From: JALEVB01 sp022768265
GTDB taxonomy: Bacteria > Bacillota_I > Bacilli_A > Erysipelotrichales > Erysipelotrichaceae
Reading direction: 5' to 3'
Assembly: GCA_034168985.1 (NCBI GenBank)
Contig: JAXFJE010000037.1
Span: 47,120 to 111,119 of the forward strand
DNA: 64,000 nucleotides
Of the stretch, positions 16,879 through 25,795 are shown piece after piece. Both the position numbers and the translations under genes were made by a program. The notes under the pieces are model-generated. The model saw nothing but the letters and a program-made list of their open reading frames with translations. It was not told the origin of the DNA and made no database searches. Position 1 is the first letter of the stretch. The number at the start of each line of letters is the position of its first letter.

Positions 16879-17115
16879 AAATTGCCTCCAAACTAACTAT
16901 CTATTATTGTATCAAATATCTAAATTAATACAAATTTCCCATTAAAAATTTATCACATAATTTTACATAATCATACCATATTTTAAATATAGTTTTTGTG
17001 TATTATATATACACAAGGAAATAATATAATAATTCAAATCCTTGTAGCGCTAATTATTGTGTCCCCCTTAGCAATGATTAGTATATATTCTATCCCCTTA
17101 TATTATAAAGAAAAG

Positions 17116-17137
17116 AAGGCTCCCCAAGCCTTTTTTT
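17116..17137. terminator. Terminator at the end of the ula operon
   Basis: AAGGCT, loop CCCCA, AGCCTT with a T tract. Read on the minus strand it lies immediately after the HAD gene stop (17141) and also ends in a T-rich run. Confidence 0.7.
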
Positions 17138-17140
17138 CTT

Positions 17141-17941
17141 TTATAATAAGTGTTTTTTCACAAAACTACCTACCCCATTTTCATTATTGCTCTTACAAAT
17201 ATAGCGTGCTTTGAGCTTAATTTCCCGATCAGCGTTTGCCATTGCTACACAATTGGGAAATTTATCAAAAACCGAAAGATCATTATAATTATCTCCAAAA
17301 AACAAGACTTCAGTACATTGTAATCCAAGATCTTCTGCAATCCTAATCAAAGCATTTCCTTTAGATGCATCACAATGATTAATCGCAAACACATCATTTT
17401 CAGATTGCTGGCAACGACTATGTGGACAATGATACTCAATGAGTTTTTTCGCTTGGTTTAAAGCATATGGCTCTTCGGCACAAATAACGATCTTAAAGAT
17501 TGGTTTATTCAACATTTTTGTCTGAGCATCCATATCTATTATTTCGCATTTTCCTATCAAGCGCTGGGCGAAATGATGGATTTTTTTATTATCATTAACT
17601 TTAAATAACTCATCATGAGCATAGGCAATATAGCTTAGATTTTCATGTTTTAAGATATCAGCAATTATTCTTATCTCTTGTTTATCTATCGCACAATTAT
17701 ATAGGCAACCTGATTCATCATAAATGTTAGCACCATTATTTGCAATATATGGTATTTGAATCTTACAAGCCAAAATCGTATCTTGCATGATGTGGTAATT
17801 CCGTCCACTAGCAACACTAAAAGCGATACCTTTATCTTTTAATAAAGGTATCTGCTGCAGCATCAACCGATCGATCTGTCCTTGGGGATCTAATAAAGTT
17901 CCATCAAGATCACAAACGATCAATTTTATATCATTCCACAT
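17141..17941 (-). CDS. Cof-type HAD-IIB sugar phosphatase
   Basis: A 266-residue haloacid dehalogenase of the Cof/HAD-IIB type. Motif I is CDLDGTLLD with Asp11 nucleophile and Asp13. SGRNYH is motif II, and FFGDNYNDLSVF is motif IV. The cap lies between motifs II and III. These enzymes dephosphorylate sugar phosphates or flavin precursors. I chose ATG 17941 because upstream codons lie inside the transketolase gene; it overlaps that gene by 11 bases. As last gene of the ascorbate-type operon, it may relieve sugar-phosphate build-up. That role is inference. Confidence 0.85.
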   Translation of the reverse strand: MWNDIKLIVCDLDGTLLDPQGQIDRLMLQQIPLLKDKGIAFSVASGRNYHIMQDTILACKIQIPYIANNGANIYDESGCLYNCAIDKQEIRIIADILKHENLSYIAYAHDELFKVNDNKKIHHFAQRLIGKCEIIDMDAQTKMLNKPIFKIVICAEEPYALNQAKKLIEYHCPHSRCQQSENDVFAINHCDASKGNALIRIAEDLGLQCTEVLFFGDNYNDLSVFDKFPNCVAMANADREIKLKARYICKSNNENGVGSFVKKHLL

Positions 17942-18857
17942 AGTCTTTGATCTTTTCATAGATTTTTTGTGCATCTAGACCGTATTTATGCAATAATTCC
18001 TGTGGTTTTCCACTTTCTCCAAAACAATCCTCCATACCAATCCTAATTATCTTACAAGGATGATGAGTAGATAAATATTCACTTATGGAGCTTCCTAGTC
18101 CTCCGATGACACTATGTTCTTCACATGTAACGAGTAAATCATGTTTTTTGCTAACTTGTAATAGCAGCGCTTCGTCTAAAGGTTTGATACAAGGCATATC
18201 TATGATTGTGGGCTTGATTCCATGAACTTCTAAAAGTTTAGCAGCTTTCATCGCTTCTTGAACCATCATTCCACATGCGATAATAGCAACTTTTCTACCT
18301 TCAGTTAAAATATTACCCTTACCAAATCTGAAAGCTGTATTTTTATCTTCATAAATGTCCTCTACATTACCTCGTCCTAATCTAACATAACACGGTCCTG
18401 GGATATTCGCTATTGCTTCAATGATCACTTTTGTTTGCATTGCATCGCTTGGCACAATCACTTGCATGTTAGGTATAACTCGCATTAAAGCGATATCTTC
18501 AATTGCTTGGTGACTGGCACCATCTTCTCCTACAGTTATTCCTGCATGCGTTGCACATATCTTAACATTTAAATTAGGATAGCAAATACTATTACGAATC
18601 TGTTCATATGCCCGACCAGCTGCAAACATTGCAAAGGTTGAAGCATAAACGATTTTATCACTAGCGGCCAACCCTGCTGCTACTGCCATCATATTGCTTT
18701 CAGCTATTCCCAAATTATAATGTTGTTGCTTTTTTACCTTCTTAGCGTCACAAGTCTTGGTTGACTTAGTCAAATCAGCATCTAAGACAATTATTTTTTC
18801 ATTCTGTTCAACTAATTGTGCTAAAGCCTTACCATAAGCATTTCTTGTTGCATCCAT
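17931..18857 (-). CDS. Transketolase, C-terminal subunit
   Basis: A 308-residue protein carrying the pyrimidine-binding and C-terminal domains of a split transketolase. It has NLGIAESNMMAVAAGLA with the catalytic Glu, THAGITVGEDGASHQAIED and the C-terminal CEEHSVIGGLG. With the N-terminal subunit it transfers two-carbon units and would feed D-xylulose 5-phosphate into the pentose phosphate pathway. I prefer the ATG at 18857 (MDATRNAYG), which has GGTGA five bases upstream, over the ATG four codons earlier. The split form is common in Firmicutes sugar operons. Confidence 0.92.
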   Translation of the reverse strand: MDATRNAYGKALAQLVEQNEKIIVLDADLTKSTKTCDAKKVKKQQHYNLGIAESNMMAVAAGLAASDKIVYASTFAMFAAGRAYEQIRNSICYPNLNVKICATHAGITVGEDGASHQAIEDIALMRVIPNMQVIVPSDAMQTKVIIEAIANIPGPCYVRLGRGNVEDIYEDKNTAFRFGKGNILTEGRKVAIIACGMMVQEAMKAAKLLEVHGIKPTIIDMPCIKPLDEALLLQVSKKHDLLVTCEEHSVIGGLGSSISEYLSTHHPCKIIRIGMEDCFGESGKPQELLHKYGLDAQKIYEKIKDYVE

Positions 18858-18858
18858 C

Positions 18859-19671
18859 TTATTCACCATCCAATTCTTTCAAAGCATCTAAACATTGTTG
18901 CTCATTTGGTGCACTGCCATGCCATTTGGCTTCATTCTCCATAAAACTAACGCCTTTTCCTTTTATGGTATGTGCTAGTATCATCGTTGGTTGATGATGA
19001 TACTTTCTAGCAAGATCAAAGGCGTAGTTGATTTCATCAAAATCATGTCCATTAATTTCAACAACATGCCAACCAAAGGCTTTAAATTTTTCATCGATGG
19101 GCGTTGGATTCATGACATCTTGAATATTACCATCAATCTGTAAATAGTTAAGATCCACGATAGCACATAGATTATCTAAATTATAATGTGCGGCAGCCAT
19201 GGCTGCTTCCCATACCTGACCTTCTTCGCATTCACCATCCCCAAGTAAAGCATATACTCGATGATCATTACCATCAATCTTATTAGCTAAGGCCATACCA
19301 ACCGCGGCTGATATTCCTTGCCCCAATGAACCCGTTGACATATCAACACCAGCTACACAATTCATATTAGGATGACCTTGTAGTTTGCTATTTATTTTTC
19401 TAAAACTCATTAAATCTTCTCTTAATAAGCCTTTTTCCGCTAAAACAGCATATAAAACTGGCGATGCATGACCTTTACTTAAAACAAAGCGATCGCGATT
19501 GATACCATCAACATTTTGTTCATTGATGTCCATCTCAACAAAATATAAATATGTCATTATATCCGCAGCACTCAATGATCCTCCTGGATGTCCACTTTGC
19601 GCATTACTAATCATTTTTATGATATTTTTGCGAATATTTTGAGCGTGTTTTTCTAGGTCACTATTTTTCAT
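18859..19671 (-). CDS. Transketolase, N-terminal subunit
   Basis: A 270-residue thiamine diphosphate-binding half. GHPGGSLSAADIMTYLYF near residue 27 and the ThDP motif GDGECEEGQVWEA...NYLQIDG are clear, and HGSAPNE is near the end. It overlaps the epimerase gene upstream by 11 bases and abuts the C-terminal subunit gene, so the pair is translationally coupled. GAGGGAG precedes the ATG. It works with the next gene product as one enzyme. Confidence 0.93.
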   Translation of the reverse strand: MKNSDLEKHAQNIRKNIIKMISNAQSGHPGGSLSAADIMTYLYFVEMDINEQNVDGINRDRFVLSKGHASPVLYAVLAEKGLLREDLMSFRKINSKLQGHPNMNCVAGVDMSTGSLGQGISAAVGMALANKIDGNDHRVYALLGDGECEEGQVWEAAMAAAHYNLDNLCAIVDLNYLQIDGNIQDVMNPTPIDEKFKAFGWHVVEINGHDFDEINYAFDLARKYHHQPTMILAHTIKGKGVSFMENEAKWHGSAPNEQQCLDALKELDGE

Positions 19672-20539
19672 TGCAGCTTTCTCCCTCTACAAATACTTGA
19701 TCTAATTTTTGACGTAAAAAATTATTTGCTGCTTTTAGGTCTTCTTGCCAAGTTAAAGAACCCACATACCAAAACTCTCCTACGAATAATCTTACGCCTA
19801 AACTTTTTAATGTCATAATGTTTGATACAAATGCTGTATGACCTGTTCCAAAAGGAATTTCTCGATAATGTCCTGGTGTAGTTTCTTTAAGATGAGCAGC
19901 CATAATATGTCCTTTTCCTTTGACAAGATCATCATGAACACTGTCACCATATAACAAGCTAGCATTTTTTAAATTACCAATATCAGGATAGATACCTAAA
20001 TAAGGATTATTTATCTTCTCAACATAAGTCATTGCCTTTCCTACAGTATCCATAAACGGTGTTTCCATCGTCTCAAATCCTAACATAATTCCATTTTTTG
20101 CCGCCATCTCAACAGCTATCTGCAAATTGGTCAAAAAATATCTTTTTGTTAGATCATCTGAATTTTCATAATAAACATCATAACCCGCTAGTTGAATGAT
20201 CCTTACTCCTAGATCTTTTGCTAGATTAATAGCTTGCTCCATAATCTTAAGGGCTTTTTGACGTTTTTGATCATCATGAGAACCTAATGGAAAACGCCGA
20301 TGTCCACTTAGGCAAATAGAATTAATCGCCACACCCGTGTCCCAAACAGCTTGTTTCAAAGCCAAACGTTCTAAATAATTCCAGTCTAATCGTGCCAATT
20401 TTTCATCGGTCTCATCTATACTCATTTCTAAATAGTCAAAACCTGCTTCTTTGGTAAAGCATAATTTATCATGCCATGATAGCTCTTTAGGCATTGCTTT
20501 TTCATACAAACCAAGTTGATATTCTCTATTTTTGACCAT
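19661..20539 (-). CDS. ulaE: L-ribulose/L-xylulose-5-phosphate 3-epimerase
   Basis: A 292-residue TIM-barrel protein of the SgaU/UlaE type. The N-terminal YQLGLYEKAMPKELSWHDKL, DYLEMSIDETDEKLARLDW, ICLSGHRRFPLGS and the metal-binding GFETMETPFMDT and HLKETTPGHYREIPFGTG segments are characteristic. It converts L-xylulose 5-phosphate to L-ribulose 5-phosphate in ascorbate breakdown. I chose ATG 20539 because AGGAG lies six bases before it; an in-frame ATG six codons earlier has no such site. It overlaps ulaF by 14 bases. Confidence 0.92.
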   Translation of the reverse strand: MVKNREYQLGLYEKAMPKELSWHDKLCFTKEAGFDYLEMSIDETDEKLARLDWNYLERLALKQAVWDTGVAINSICLSGHRRFPLGSHDDQKRQKALKIMEQAINLAKDLGVRIIQLAGYDVYYENSDDLTKRYFLTNLQIAVEMAAKNGIMLGFETMETPFMDTVGKAMTYVEKINNPYLGIYPDIGNLKNASLLYGDSVHDDLVKGKGHIMAAHLKETTPGHYREIPFGTGHTAFVSNIMTLKSLGVRLFVGEFWYVGSLTWQEDLKAANNFLRQKLDQVFVEGESCNEK

Positions 20540-21230
20540 AATATGCTCCTGGCCCATGTTTTCTTTTGAAATGTTTATCTAACAAAGTTTGCTGCATTTC
20601 ACTAACCATAGGATTTAATAACTGGGTCATACAACCCATCATAGCACATTCTTCCATAACTACAGCATTATGTACCGCATCTTTTGCATCTTTCCCCCAG
20701 GCAAATGGTCCATGAGAATGCACTAAAACTCCAGGCACCTCATCTGCATCTAGCCTACGTTCTTTAAATGTTTCAACGATCACCTTTCCAGTTGACAATT
20801 CATACTCTTGTTTGATTTCTTCTTCTTTCATCAAGCGTGTACATGGAATTGAACCATAAAAATAATCTGCATGCGTTGTACCATAAGCTTCGATATCTTG
20901 GCCTGCTTGCGCAAAAGTCGTTGCCCAACGTGAATGGGTATGAACAACACCGCCGATGTTCATAAAATGCTTATAAAATTCTAAATGGGTCATTAAATCA
21001 CTGCTTGGTTTCCATTTACCTTCGACAACCCGACCTTCAAGATCACATACAACCATGTCTTCAATGCTCATTTTATCGTATTCTATACCGCTAGGTTTAA
21101 TGACAACCAAGCCTTTTTCTCGATCAATCCCAGATACATTTCCCCAAGTAAAGGTTACCAAACCATATTTTGGTAACAATAAATTTGCTTCTAAAACTTC
21201 AGATTTTAATTTATCTAACATCTTTTTCAC
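20526..21230 (-). CDS. ulaF: L-ribulose-5-phosphate 4-epimerase
   Basis: A 234-residue class II aldolase-fold epimerase (AraD/UlaF). GNVSGIDREKG and KPSG line the phosphate site. The zinc histidines lie in VVHTHSRWATTFA and VHSHGPFAWG, and THADYFYGSIPCTR is typical. It converts L-ribulose 5-phosphate to D-xylulose 5-phosphate, the substrate of the transketolase encoded two genes on. It begins one base after the unknown FG-GAP-like gene. Confidence 0.93.
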   Translation of the reverse strand: MKKMLDKLKSEVLEANLLLPKYGLVTFTWGNVSGIDREKGLVVIKPSGIEYDKMSIEDMVVCDLEGRVVEGKWKPSSDLMTHLEFYKHFMNIGGVVHTHSRWATTFAQAGQDIEAYGTTHADYFYGSIPCTRLMKEEEIKQEYELSTGKVIVETFKERRLDADEVPGVLVHSHGPFAWGKDAKDAVHNAVVMEECAMMGCMTQLLNPMVSEMQQTLLDKHFKRKHGPGAYYGQK

Positions 21231-21231
21231 C

Positions 21232-22266
21232 TCAATCTTCTACAATGTAAACCGCTGCTTCATTGTTTGTATGATTTGCTGCAACAATAAGATCACGATC
21301 ATTTTCATTTACCACGCACACATTAGCCGGACCAACCCCTTGCTCAATCACGTTTGCAACATATTTACCATCTACATATTGAACATACATTAACTCTGCA
21401 TCTTTACGCCTAATTCCTGCCACAAATGATGGTATATTGCGCAGCTTGCATCCTACCAAAGTATGAGCAAATTCGATTTCATTATCATACTCCCAAACAC
21501 ACTCATAGCTATGTCCTTTGCGATGATAAATCTTGATCATAGAGCCGTGGAATGGTTCAATTGTCATGATTTCTTTAACCCCATCACCATCAATATCAAC
21601 TAAGGCAATCTCTCCAACATTTCCATCCATAACCAATTCACTTTGCCACTGCCCGCCGTTATAAGCTGGTGGCACGACTTTAATGATACCCTGATCACTG
21701 GCAAAATAGCCAATATCATCACCATTTTCATCTTTATCTCTCCAATAGCCATGATTTCGATACAAACCATCAAGCAAAACTTCGATTTTTAAAGGTTGTT
21801 CTAAATCATCACTTAATTCACCAACATATATTCTCCCTGGCACACTCCAGTCATTTTTATCTTTTTTACTAGTTGCAATCGTTGCACCAATAAAATAATT
21901 AATACCATTTTTATGATATATATCAAAACGATGGATGAATGGTAAATGCAAGATATCCTTGATTTCCCAGCCATTTTCTCCATAATGTCCCCACACGATC
22001 TTGGCTTTGCTATCAGAGACCTTAAGATAAAACTCTTGCACAGCTAAAAACTCTTTTTCACGATTAGGAATAGGAATTATCGACATACATCCCCCTGCAT
22101 CCTGCCAGATAATCTCCTTATTCGTAAAATCTTTACCACTATACATAGCACATAACACATTTGGATCTTCACTTGCTAAAATAAGATGGTTTTCCCCGTC
22201 AAAATGGATATTGCTAGCACAATAACATCTTTTGATATCATCTAAATGTTTTTTTGTAATCTTCAT
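21232..22266 (-). CDS. FG-GAP/VCBS-like protein of unknown function in the ula operon
   Basis: A 344-residue protein with no signal peptide or membrane helix, so probably cytosolic. It has repeated beta-strand units. One contains a calcium-loop-like DIDGDGVKEIMTIEPF, a signature of FG-GAP/VCBS beta-propeller blades; another has DENGDDIGYFASDQGI. I do not recognise the family. It sits between the PTS genes and ulaF, one base from ulaF, so it should act on the same substrate. In the standard pathway UlaD acts at this step and is absent here, but a propeller is not the UlaD fold. A sugar lyase, isomerase or lactonase is possible; none is shown. Confidence 0.6.
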   Translation of the reverse strand: MKITKKHLDDIKRCYCASNIHFDGENHLILASEDPNVLCAMYSGKDFTNKEIIWQDAGGCMSIIPIPNREKEFLAVQEFYLKVSDSKAKIVWGHYGENGWEIKDILHLPFIHRFDIYHKNGINYFIGATIATSKKDKNDWSVPGRIYVGELSDDLEQPLKIEVLLDGLYRNHGYWRDKDENGDDIGYFASDQGIIKVVPPAYNGGQWQSELVMDGNVGEIALVDIDGDGVKEIMTIEPFHGSMIKIYHRKGHSYECVWEYDNEIEFAHTLVGCKLRNIPSFVAGIRRKDAELMYVQYVDGKYVANVIEQGVGPANVCVVNENDRDLIVAANHTNNEAAVYIVED

Positions 22267-22302
22267 ATGATAAAACGCTTATTAATTTCCTTTCTTTGAA
22301 AA

Positions 22303-22327
22303 ATAAAAGCTGCCAAGCAGCTTTTAT
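22303..22327 (-). terminator. Internal terminator/attenuator after ulaB
   Basis: ATAAAAGCTG and CAGCTTTTAT form a ten-pair stem extended by a C-G pair; on the minus strand a short T run follows. It lies two bases after the ulaB stop and before the FG-GAP-like gene. It probably lowers transcription of the metabolic genes relative to the PTS genes, or trims the mRNA. Confidence 0.65.
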
Positions 22328-22328
22328 C

Positions 22329-22631
22329 TTATAGACCTTCAACAGCTGTTCTTAAACCATCTTCAATTTCTTTAATTGACATTACATTTTTAAGACCAAC
22401 AACCTTTGTTCCTTTTTTCTTTGCATCTTCAAACATTGGAATAAAATTTTTAGAGCATAGTACAATATCAAACTGACTAGCAGCTGACTTTCCTTCACAG
22501 ATGGCACAATGATGAATTTGTTGTACGTCTAACGCTAATTTTTTTACAACTTTTTCAACATTTAATTTGATCATCATACTTGTGCCTGCTCCATTACCGC
22601 AACAAACCAATATTTTTAATTTTCCTGCCAT
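22329..22631 (-). CDS. ulaB: PTS ascorbate-type EIIB
   Basis: A 100-residue EIIB. The phosphocysteine loop is LVCCGNGAGTS with Cys10/Cys11 (Cys11 aligns with the usual active residue). The last strands end in VVGLKNVMSIKEI. It passes phosphate from EIIA to the sugar entering through UlaA. It starts three bases after ulaA. Confidence 0.92.
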   Translation of the reverse strand: MAGKLKILVCCGNGAGTSMMIKLNVEKVVKKLALDVQQIHHCAICEGKSAASQFDIVLCSKNFIPMFEDAKKKGTKVVGLKNVMSIKEIEDGLRTAVEGL

Positions 22632-22634
22632 TTT

Positions 22635-24098
22635 TTACTCTCCTTTATTATTTATTTTTTCTAAATAGGCATCATAATCTTCGGTAATCAAGAAATAAGT
22701 ATCGGGATGTTTACGATATTGTAATTGTGGAATTGCAATTAAAATGATTACAACGATGCCAACTCCAATGTATCCAGCATATTTCATGATTACTGTAAAC
22801 ATAGGCCATACGGTTGCCCAGTCAAACATTCCTAAATAACCACCATATGGCGCCAAGCCAACCCATCCCGCAATCAAGGCTGAACCAAATACTTGGATCA
22901 ATCCAGATACAAACGGGAAGAACATAGCAGCTTTAATACCCCCACGGTTATCAGCATAAGTTGCAATAACTGCGTTGTCAAAGAATACTGGGACAAATCC
23001 AGCGATAACCAACGTTGGTGATTTCAGCAACAACAAGATCATGATAGCTAAAAATTGTCCTAAAGCCCCCATTAGGAAACCAACAGTAACTGCATTAGCA
23101 CTACCAAACCCAAATACCGCAGCACAGTCAATTCCAGGTACAGCCCCAGGTAAAAACGAGTTAGATATCCCTTGGAAAGAATTAGTTAATTCAGTTACGA
23201 AAGTTCTAACTCCTAATTGTAAGATAGCTAAATATACCGCAAAGTTCAAAGAAGTAGTTAAGATATAGAAGAAGAAATTTGCCGATTCTTTCAAAAAGCC
23301 CATTTCTACCAAATAAGGTTTACCAAGCACCAACAATATTGCCCCAAAGAAGACAAACATCAATACAGATGTTGCAACCATGTTTTCATTAAAAATTGAT
23401 AAGAACCCTGGGAATTTGATATCATCAAGTTTACGGGAAGAGTCGCTTTTAAATTTCTCAGCTAGCTTAGAAAACAAAGCAATTCCAAACATTTGTTGAT
23501 GCGCAATAGCAAATCCTCCACCTTCGGTTAATTCTTGAGTGAATTCAACAGTCAAATTAGAACCAACTGCCCAATATAAACCTAAGATCAACCCCATGAT
23601 GATCAACGTTTCAATATTCCCCAATTGTGGGAAACAGAATAATATCAACCAAAAGGCTGTAGAAGCCTGCTGTAACTGAACGTGACCTGTTGTAAACACC
23701 GCTCTTAGTTTTGTGATATTTTTAAAACGCACTAGCAATAAATTCATGATAAATGCTATTAATAGTAATAACATAACCTGTGAAAAGGTTCGCCCAAATT
23801 GTTCTCCGATGCCTGCTGTAACTGCATTTTGACCAAAATAAGGATCAATTACCATTGCATCTAAATTAAAGCGATCTTTTAAACCAACAAGAATTGGTCT
23901 AAAATTATTTACCAATCCACCTGAACCGACACTTAAGATCAAATAACCAACCGTTGCTTTGATGAACCCACTCAAGGCTTCATATAACGGCTTCTTCAGC
24001 AATAAATAACCAACCAAAACCATGAAACCAATAAAATAAGCTGGCTGGGTCAAAATATTTTGCGCAAAGAAATTCCAAATATTCATTATAAATTCCAT
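22635..24098 (-). CDS. ulaA: PTS ascorbate-type EIIC permease
   Basis: A 487-residue membrane protein with about ten or more helices, of the UlaA/SgaT family. MEFIMNIWNFFAQNILTQPAYFIGFMVLVGYLLLKKPLYEALSGFIKATVGYLIL-type opening, PGAVPGIDCAAVFGFGSANAV and GGYLGMFDWATVWPMF near the end are characteristic. GAGGAG lies nine bases before the ATG. In the model family member this permease imports L-ascorbate with phosphorylation. The precise substrate here is inferred from the neighbours. Confidence 0.9.
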   Translation of the reverse strand: MEFIMNIWNFFAQNILTQPAYFIGFMVLVGYLLLKKPLYEALSGFIKATVGYLILSVGSGGLVNNFRPILVGLKDRFNLDAMVIDPYFGQNAVTAGIGEQFGRTFSQVMLLLLIAFIMNLLLVRFKNITKLRAVFTTGHVQLQQASTAFWLILFCFPQLGNIETLIIMGLILGLYWAVGSNLTVEFTQELTEGGGFAIAHQQMFGIALFSKLAEKFKSDSSRKLDDIKFPGFLSIFNENMVATSVLMFVFFGAILLVLGKPYLVEMGFLKESANFFFYILTTSLNFAVYLAILQLGVRTFVTELTNSFQGISNSFLPGAVPGIDCAAVFGFGSANAVTVGFLMGALGQFLAIMILLLLKSPTLVIAGFVPVFFDNAVIATYADNRGGIKAAMFFPFVSGLIQVFGSALIAGWVGLAPYGGYLGMFDWATVWPMFTVIMKYAGYIGVGIVVIILIAIPQLQYRKHPDTYFLITEDYDAYLEKINNKGE

Positions 24099-24115
24099 AA
24101 AGTTTTTCTCCTCAA

Positions 24116-24571
24116 TTAACTTTCGTATGTTTCCGCAATTTCACTTAATCTTTCAATTGTATCCGCTTTCATTAAATCTGCTAATAAATCTTCATTCATT
24201 AAAGTTTCCATCAATTGTTGAATATTATGTAAATGTTCATCATGATCAGCAGCAGCTAAACTAAAAAACAAAATAGCTTTTTTTTCAGGATCACTAGGAT
24301 CAAAATCTACAGCATTTTTTACCTTCATGAAAGATATCGCACTCCCATGACACCCTTTGGCACCTTCTGTTGAATGTGGCATAGCAACATTCGGAATTAT
24401 AACAATATATGGTCCATATTTTTTTATACAATCAATGACCGCATCAATATAGACATTTTCAACAATTTTATTTTCCAATAAAGGCTCATAGCTGGCCTTG
24501 ACAGCATCTTCCCAACTGTCAAAGCCATCTTCAAACCGATAATATCCCTTACTTATTATTTGTTTAAGCAT
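24116..24571 (-). CDS. ulaC: PTS ascorbate/mannitol-type EIIA
   Basis: A 151-residue EIIA. The phosphohistidine is His66 in VIIPNVAMPHSTEGAKG, and ILFFSLAAADHDEHLHNIQQLMETLMNEDLL holds the second conserved histidine. It accepts phosphate from HPr and donates it to UlaB. It lies 12 bases after ulaG and 17 bases before ulaA. Confidence 0.92.
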   Translation of the reverse strand: MLKQIISKGYYRFEDGFDSWEDAVKASYEPLLENKIVENVYIDAVIDCIKKYGPYIVIIPNVAMPHSTEGAKGCHGSAISFMKVKNAVDFDPSDPEKKAILFFSLAAADHDEHLHNIQQLMETLMNEDLLADLMKADTIERLSEIAETYES

Positions 24572-24583
24572 ACCTATCTCCGT

Positions 24584-25687
24584 TTATAAAACTGACCTAA
24601 ATGGAACATTAGGTTCCTCTTCAAAACAATCTTCAAATCCTCGACGATAATGGTATTCTAATTTATTTTTATCTTGTGGATATACATATTTACCACCAAC
24701 ATCCCAAATAAATGGGTGGAAACGATAATCTAATGTCGCTTTTTTATAATTATAAAGTAAGCTTATTTCTTTTGGATCCGCTTTGAAATTGGTCCAAACA
24801 TCGTAATGAATAGGAATTACCACTTCGCAGCGTAAAGCTTCAGCCATCCGTAAGATATCAATACTAGTCATCTTATCTTGCATGCCTACAGGGTTTTCAC
24901 CATATGATCCAAACGCTACATCGATATGATGATCTTTACCATGCTTAGCATAATAGATAGAATAGTGGGAATCTCCACTGTGATAAATATTACCGCCCGG
25001 AGTTTTAACCAAATAGTTTACAGCCTTTTCATCCATGTCCATTGGGCACTTGCCCCATAAATCTTCACGATCAGGACCTTGTGAATCAGTAGTTGTGATA
25101 CAGGTACGATCAAAGGAATCTAAAACCACAATTTCGATATCCTTAATTTTAATGATATCTCCAGGCTTTACTGTAATGCATCGATCCGCAGGTACACCCC
25201 ACTTTTGCCATAACTCAACTGATTTTTTAGGACCAATAAAAGGCACTGGAATTTCACAACCATTTTCATCGATAGTCATCATCTTACTTTGAATAACATG
25301 TGCAGCATATTCTGCACTCATATGATCTTGATGATAGTGTGTTGCTAAAACAGCATCAACTTGTTTGATAGCAAAAGGATCGATTACAAATGGTACTGCA
25401 CGAAGATTAGGTTGCATATTGCGACATCCACACATATTAGCCATTTGATGTCCAACTTTCATCTTGCCATCTCCATGAGTTCGTTTACCATTACCTGCCC
25501 AAAGATCTATGGTGATGTTTGCACCACCTGGAGTTTTAAACCAAATTCCTGTACATCCTAACCACCACATTGCAACATTATTTGGTTCAACAACTTCATT
25601 TTCGATTTCTTCATTTAACCAAGTGCCCCATTCTGGAAATGTTCCTAGAATCCACTTTTCTCTTGTAATTTCATCGATCTTACTCAT
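24584..25687 (-). CDS. ulaG: L-ascorbate-6-phosphate lactonase
   Basis: A 367-residue metallo-beta-lactamase-fold enzyme with the metal motif THYHQDH (His117, His119, Asp121, His122), YHSGDSHYS and PIHYDVW. WWLGCTGIWFKTPGGANITIDLW is typical of UlaG. It opens the lactone of ascorbate 6-phosphate to 3-keto-L-gulonate 6-phosphate. It is the first gene of the operon, and its length fits the family. AAAGGAAAA precedes the ATG. Confidence 0.94.
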   Translation of the reverse strand: MSKIDEITREKWILGTFPEWGTWLNEEIENEVVEPNNVAMWWLGCTGIWFKTPGGANITIDLWAGNGKRTHGDGKMKVGHQMANMCGCRNMQPNLRAVPFVIDPFAIKQVDAVLATHYHQDHMSAEYAAHVIQSKMMTIDENGCEIPVPFIGPKKSVELWQKWGVPADRCITVKPGDIIKIKDIEIVVLDSFDRTCITTTDSQGPDREDLWGKCPMDMDEKAVNYLVKTPGGNIYHSGDSHYSIYYAKHGKDHHIDVAFGSYGENPVGMQDKMTSIDILRMAEALRCEVVIPIHYDVWTNFKADPKEISLLYNYKKATLDYRFHPFIWDVGGKYVYPQDKNKLEYHYRRGFEDCFEEEPNVPFRSVL

Positions 25688-25740
25688 TTTATTTTTCCTT
25701 TCTCATTTCAGTATTAAGACGTCTTTTTTACTACACTGAA

Positions 25741-25769
25741 ATAATATTATATTTTTCACAATTAAACAA
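25741..25769 (-). promoter_or_regulatory. Probable ula operon promoter
   Basis: On the minus strand TTGTTT (25769-25764), 17 bases, TATTAT (25746-25741). The leader to ulaG is about 50 bases. The -35 box is weak, which suits a regulated promoter. Confidence 0.5.
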
Positions 25770-25774
25770 TTGTG
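25757..25774. promoter_or_regulatory. Perfect palindrome over the ula -35 box
   Basis: CACAATTAAACAATTGTG has two seven-base arms and overlaps the proposed -35 box and spacer. It is a candidate operator. Confidence 0.45.
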
Positions 25775-25795
25775 TTTTACGAACAGTTTTCCCTT

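Noticed and set aside
17000..17140. Small plus-strand frame around 16996-17214
   Set aside because: It runs through a terminator and antisense to the HAD gene and has no ribosome site.
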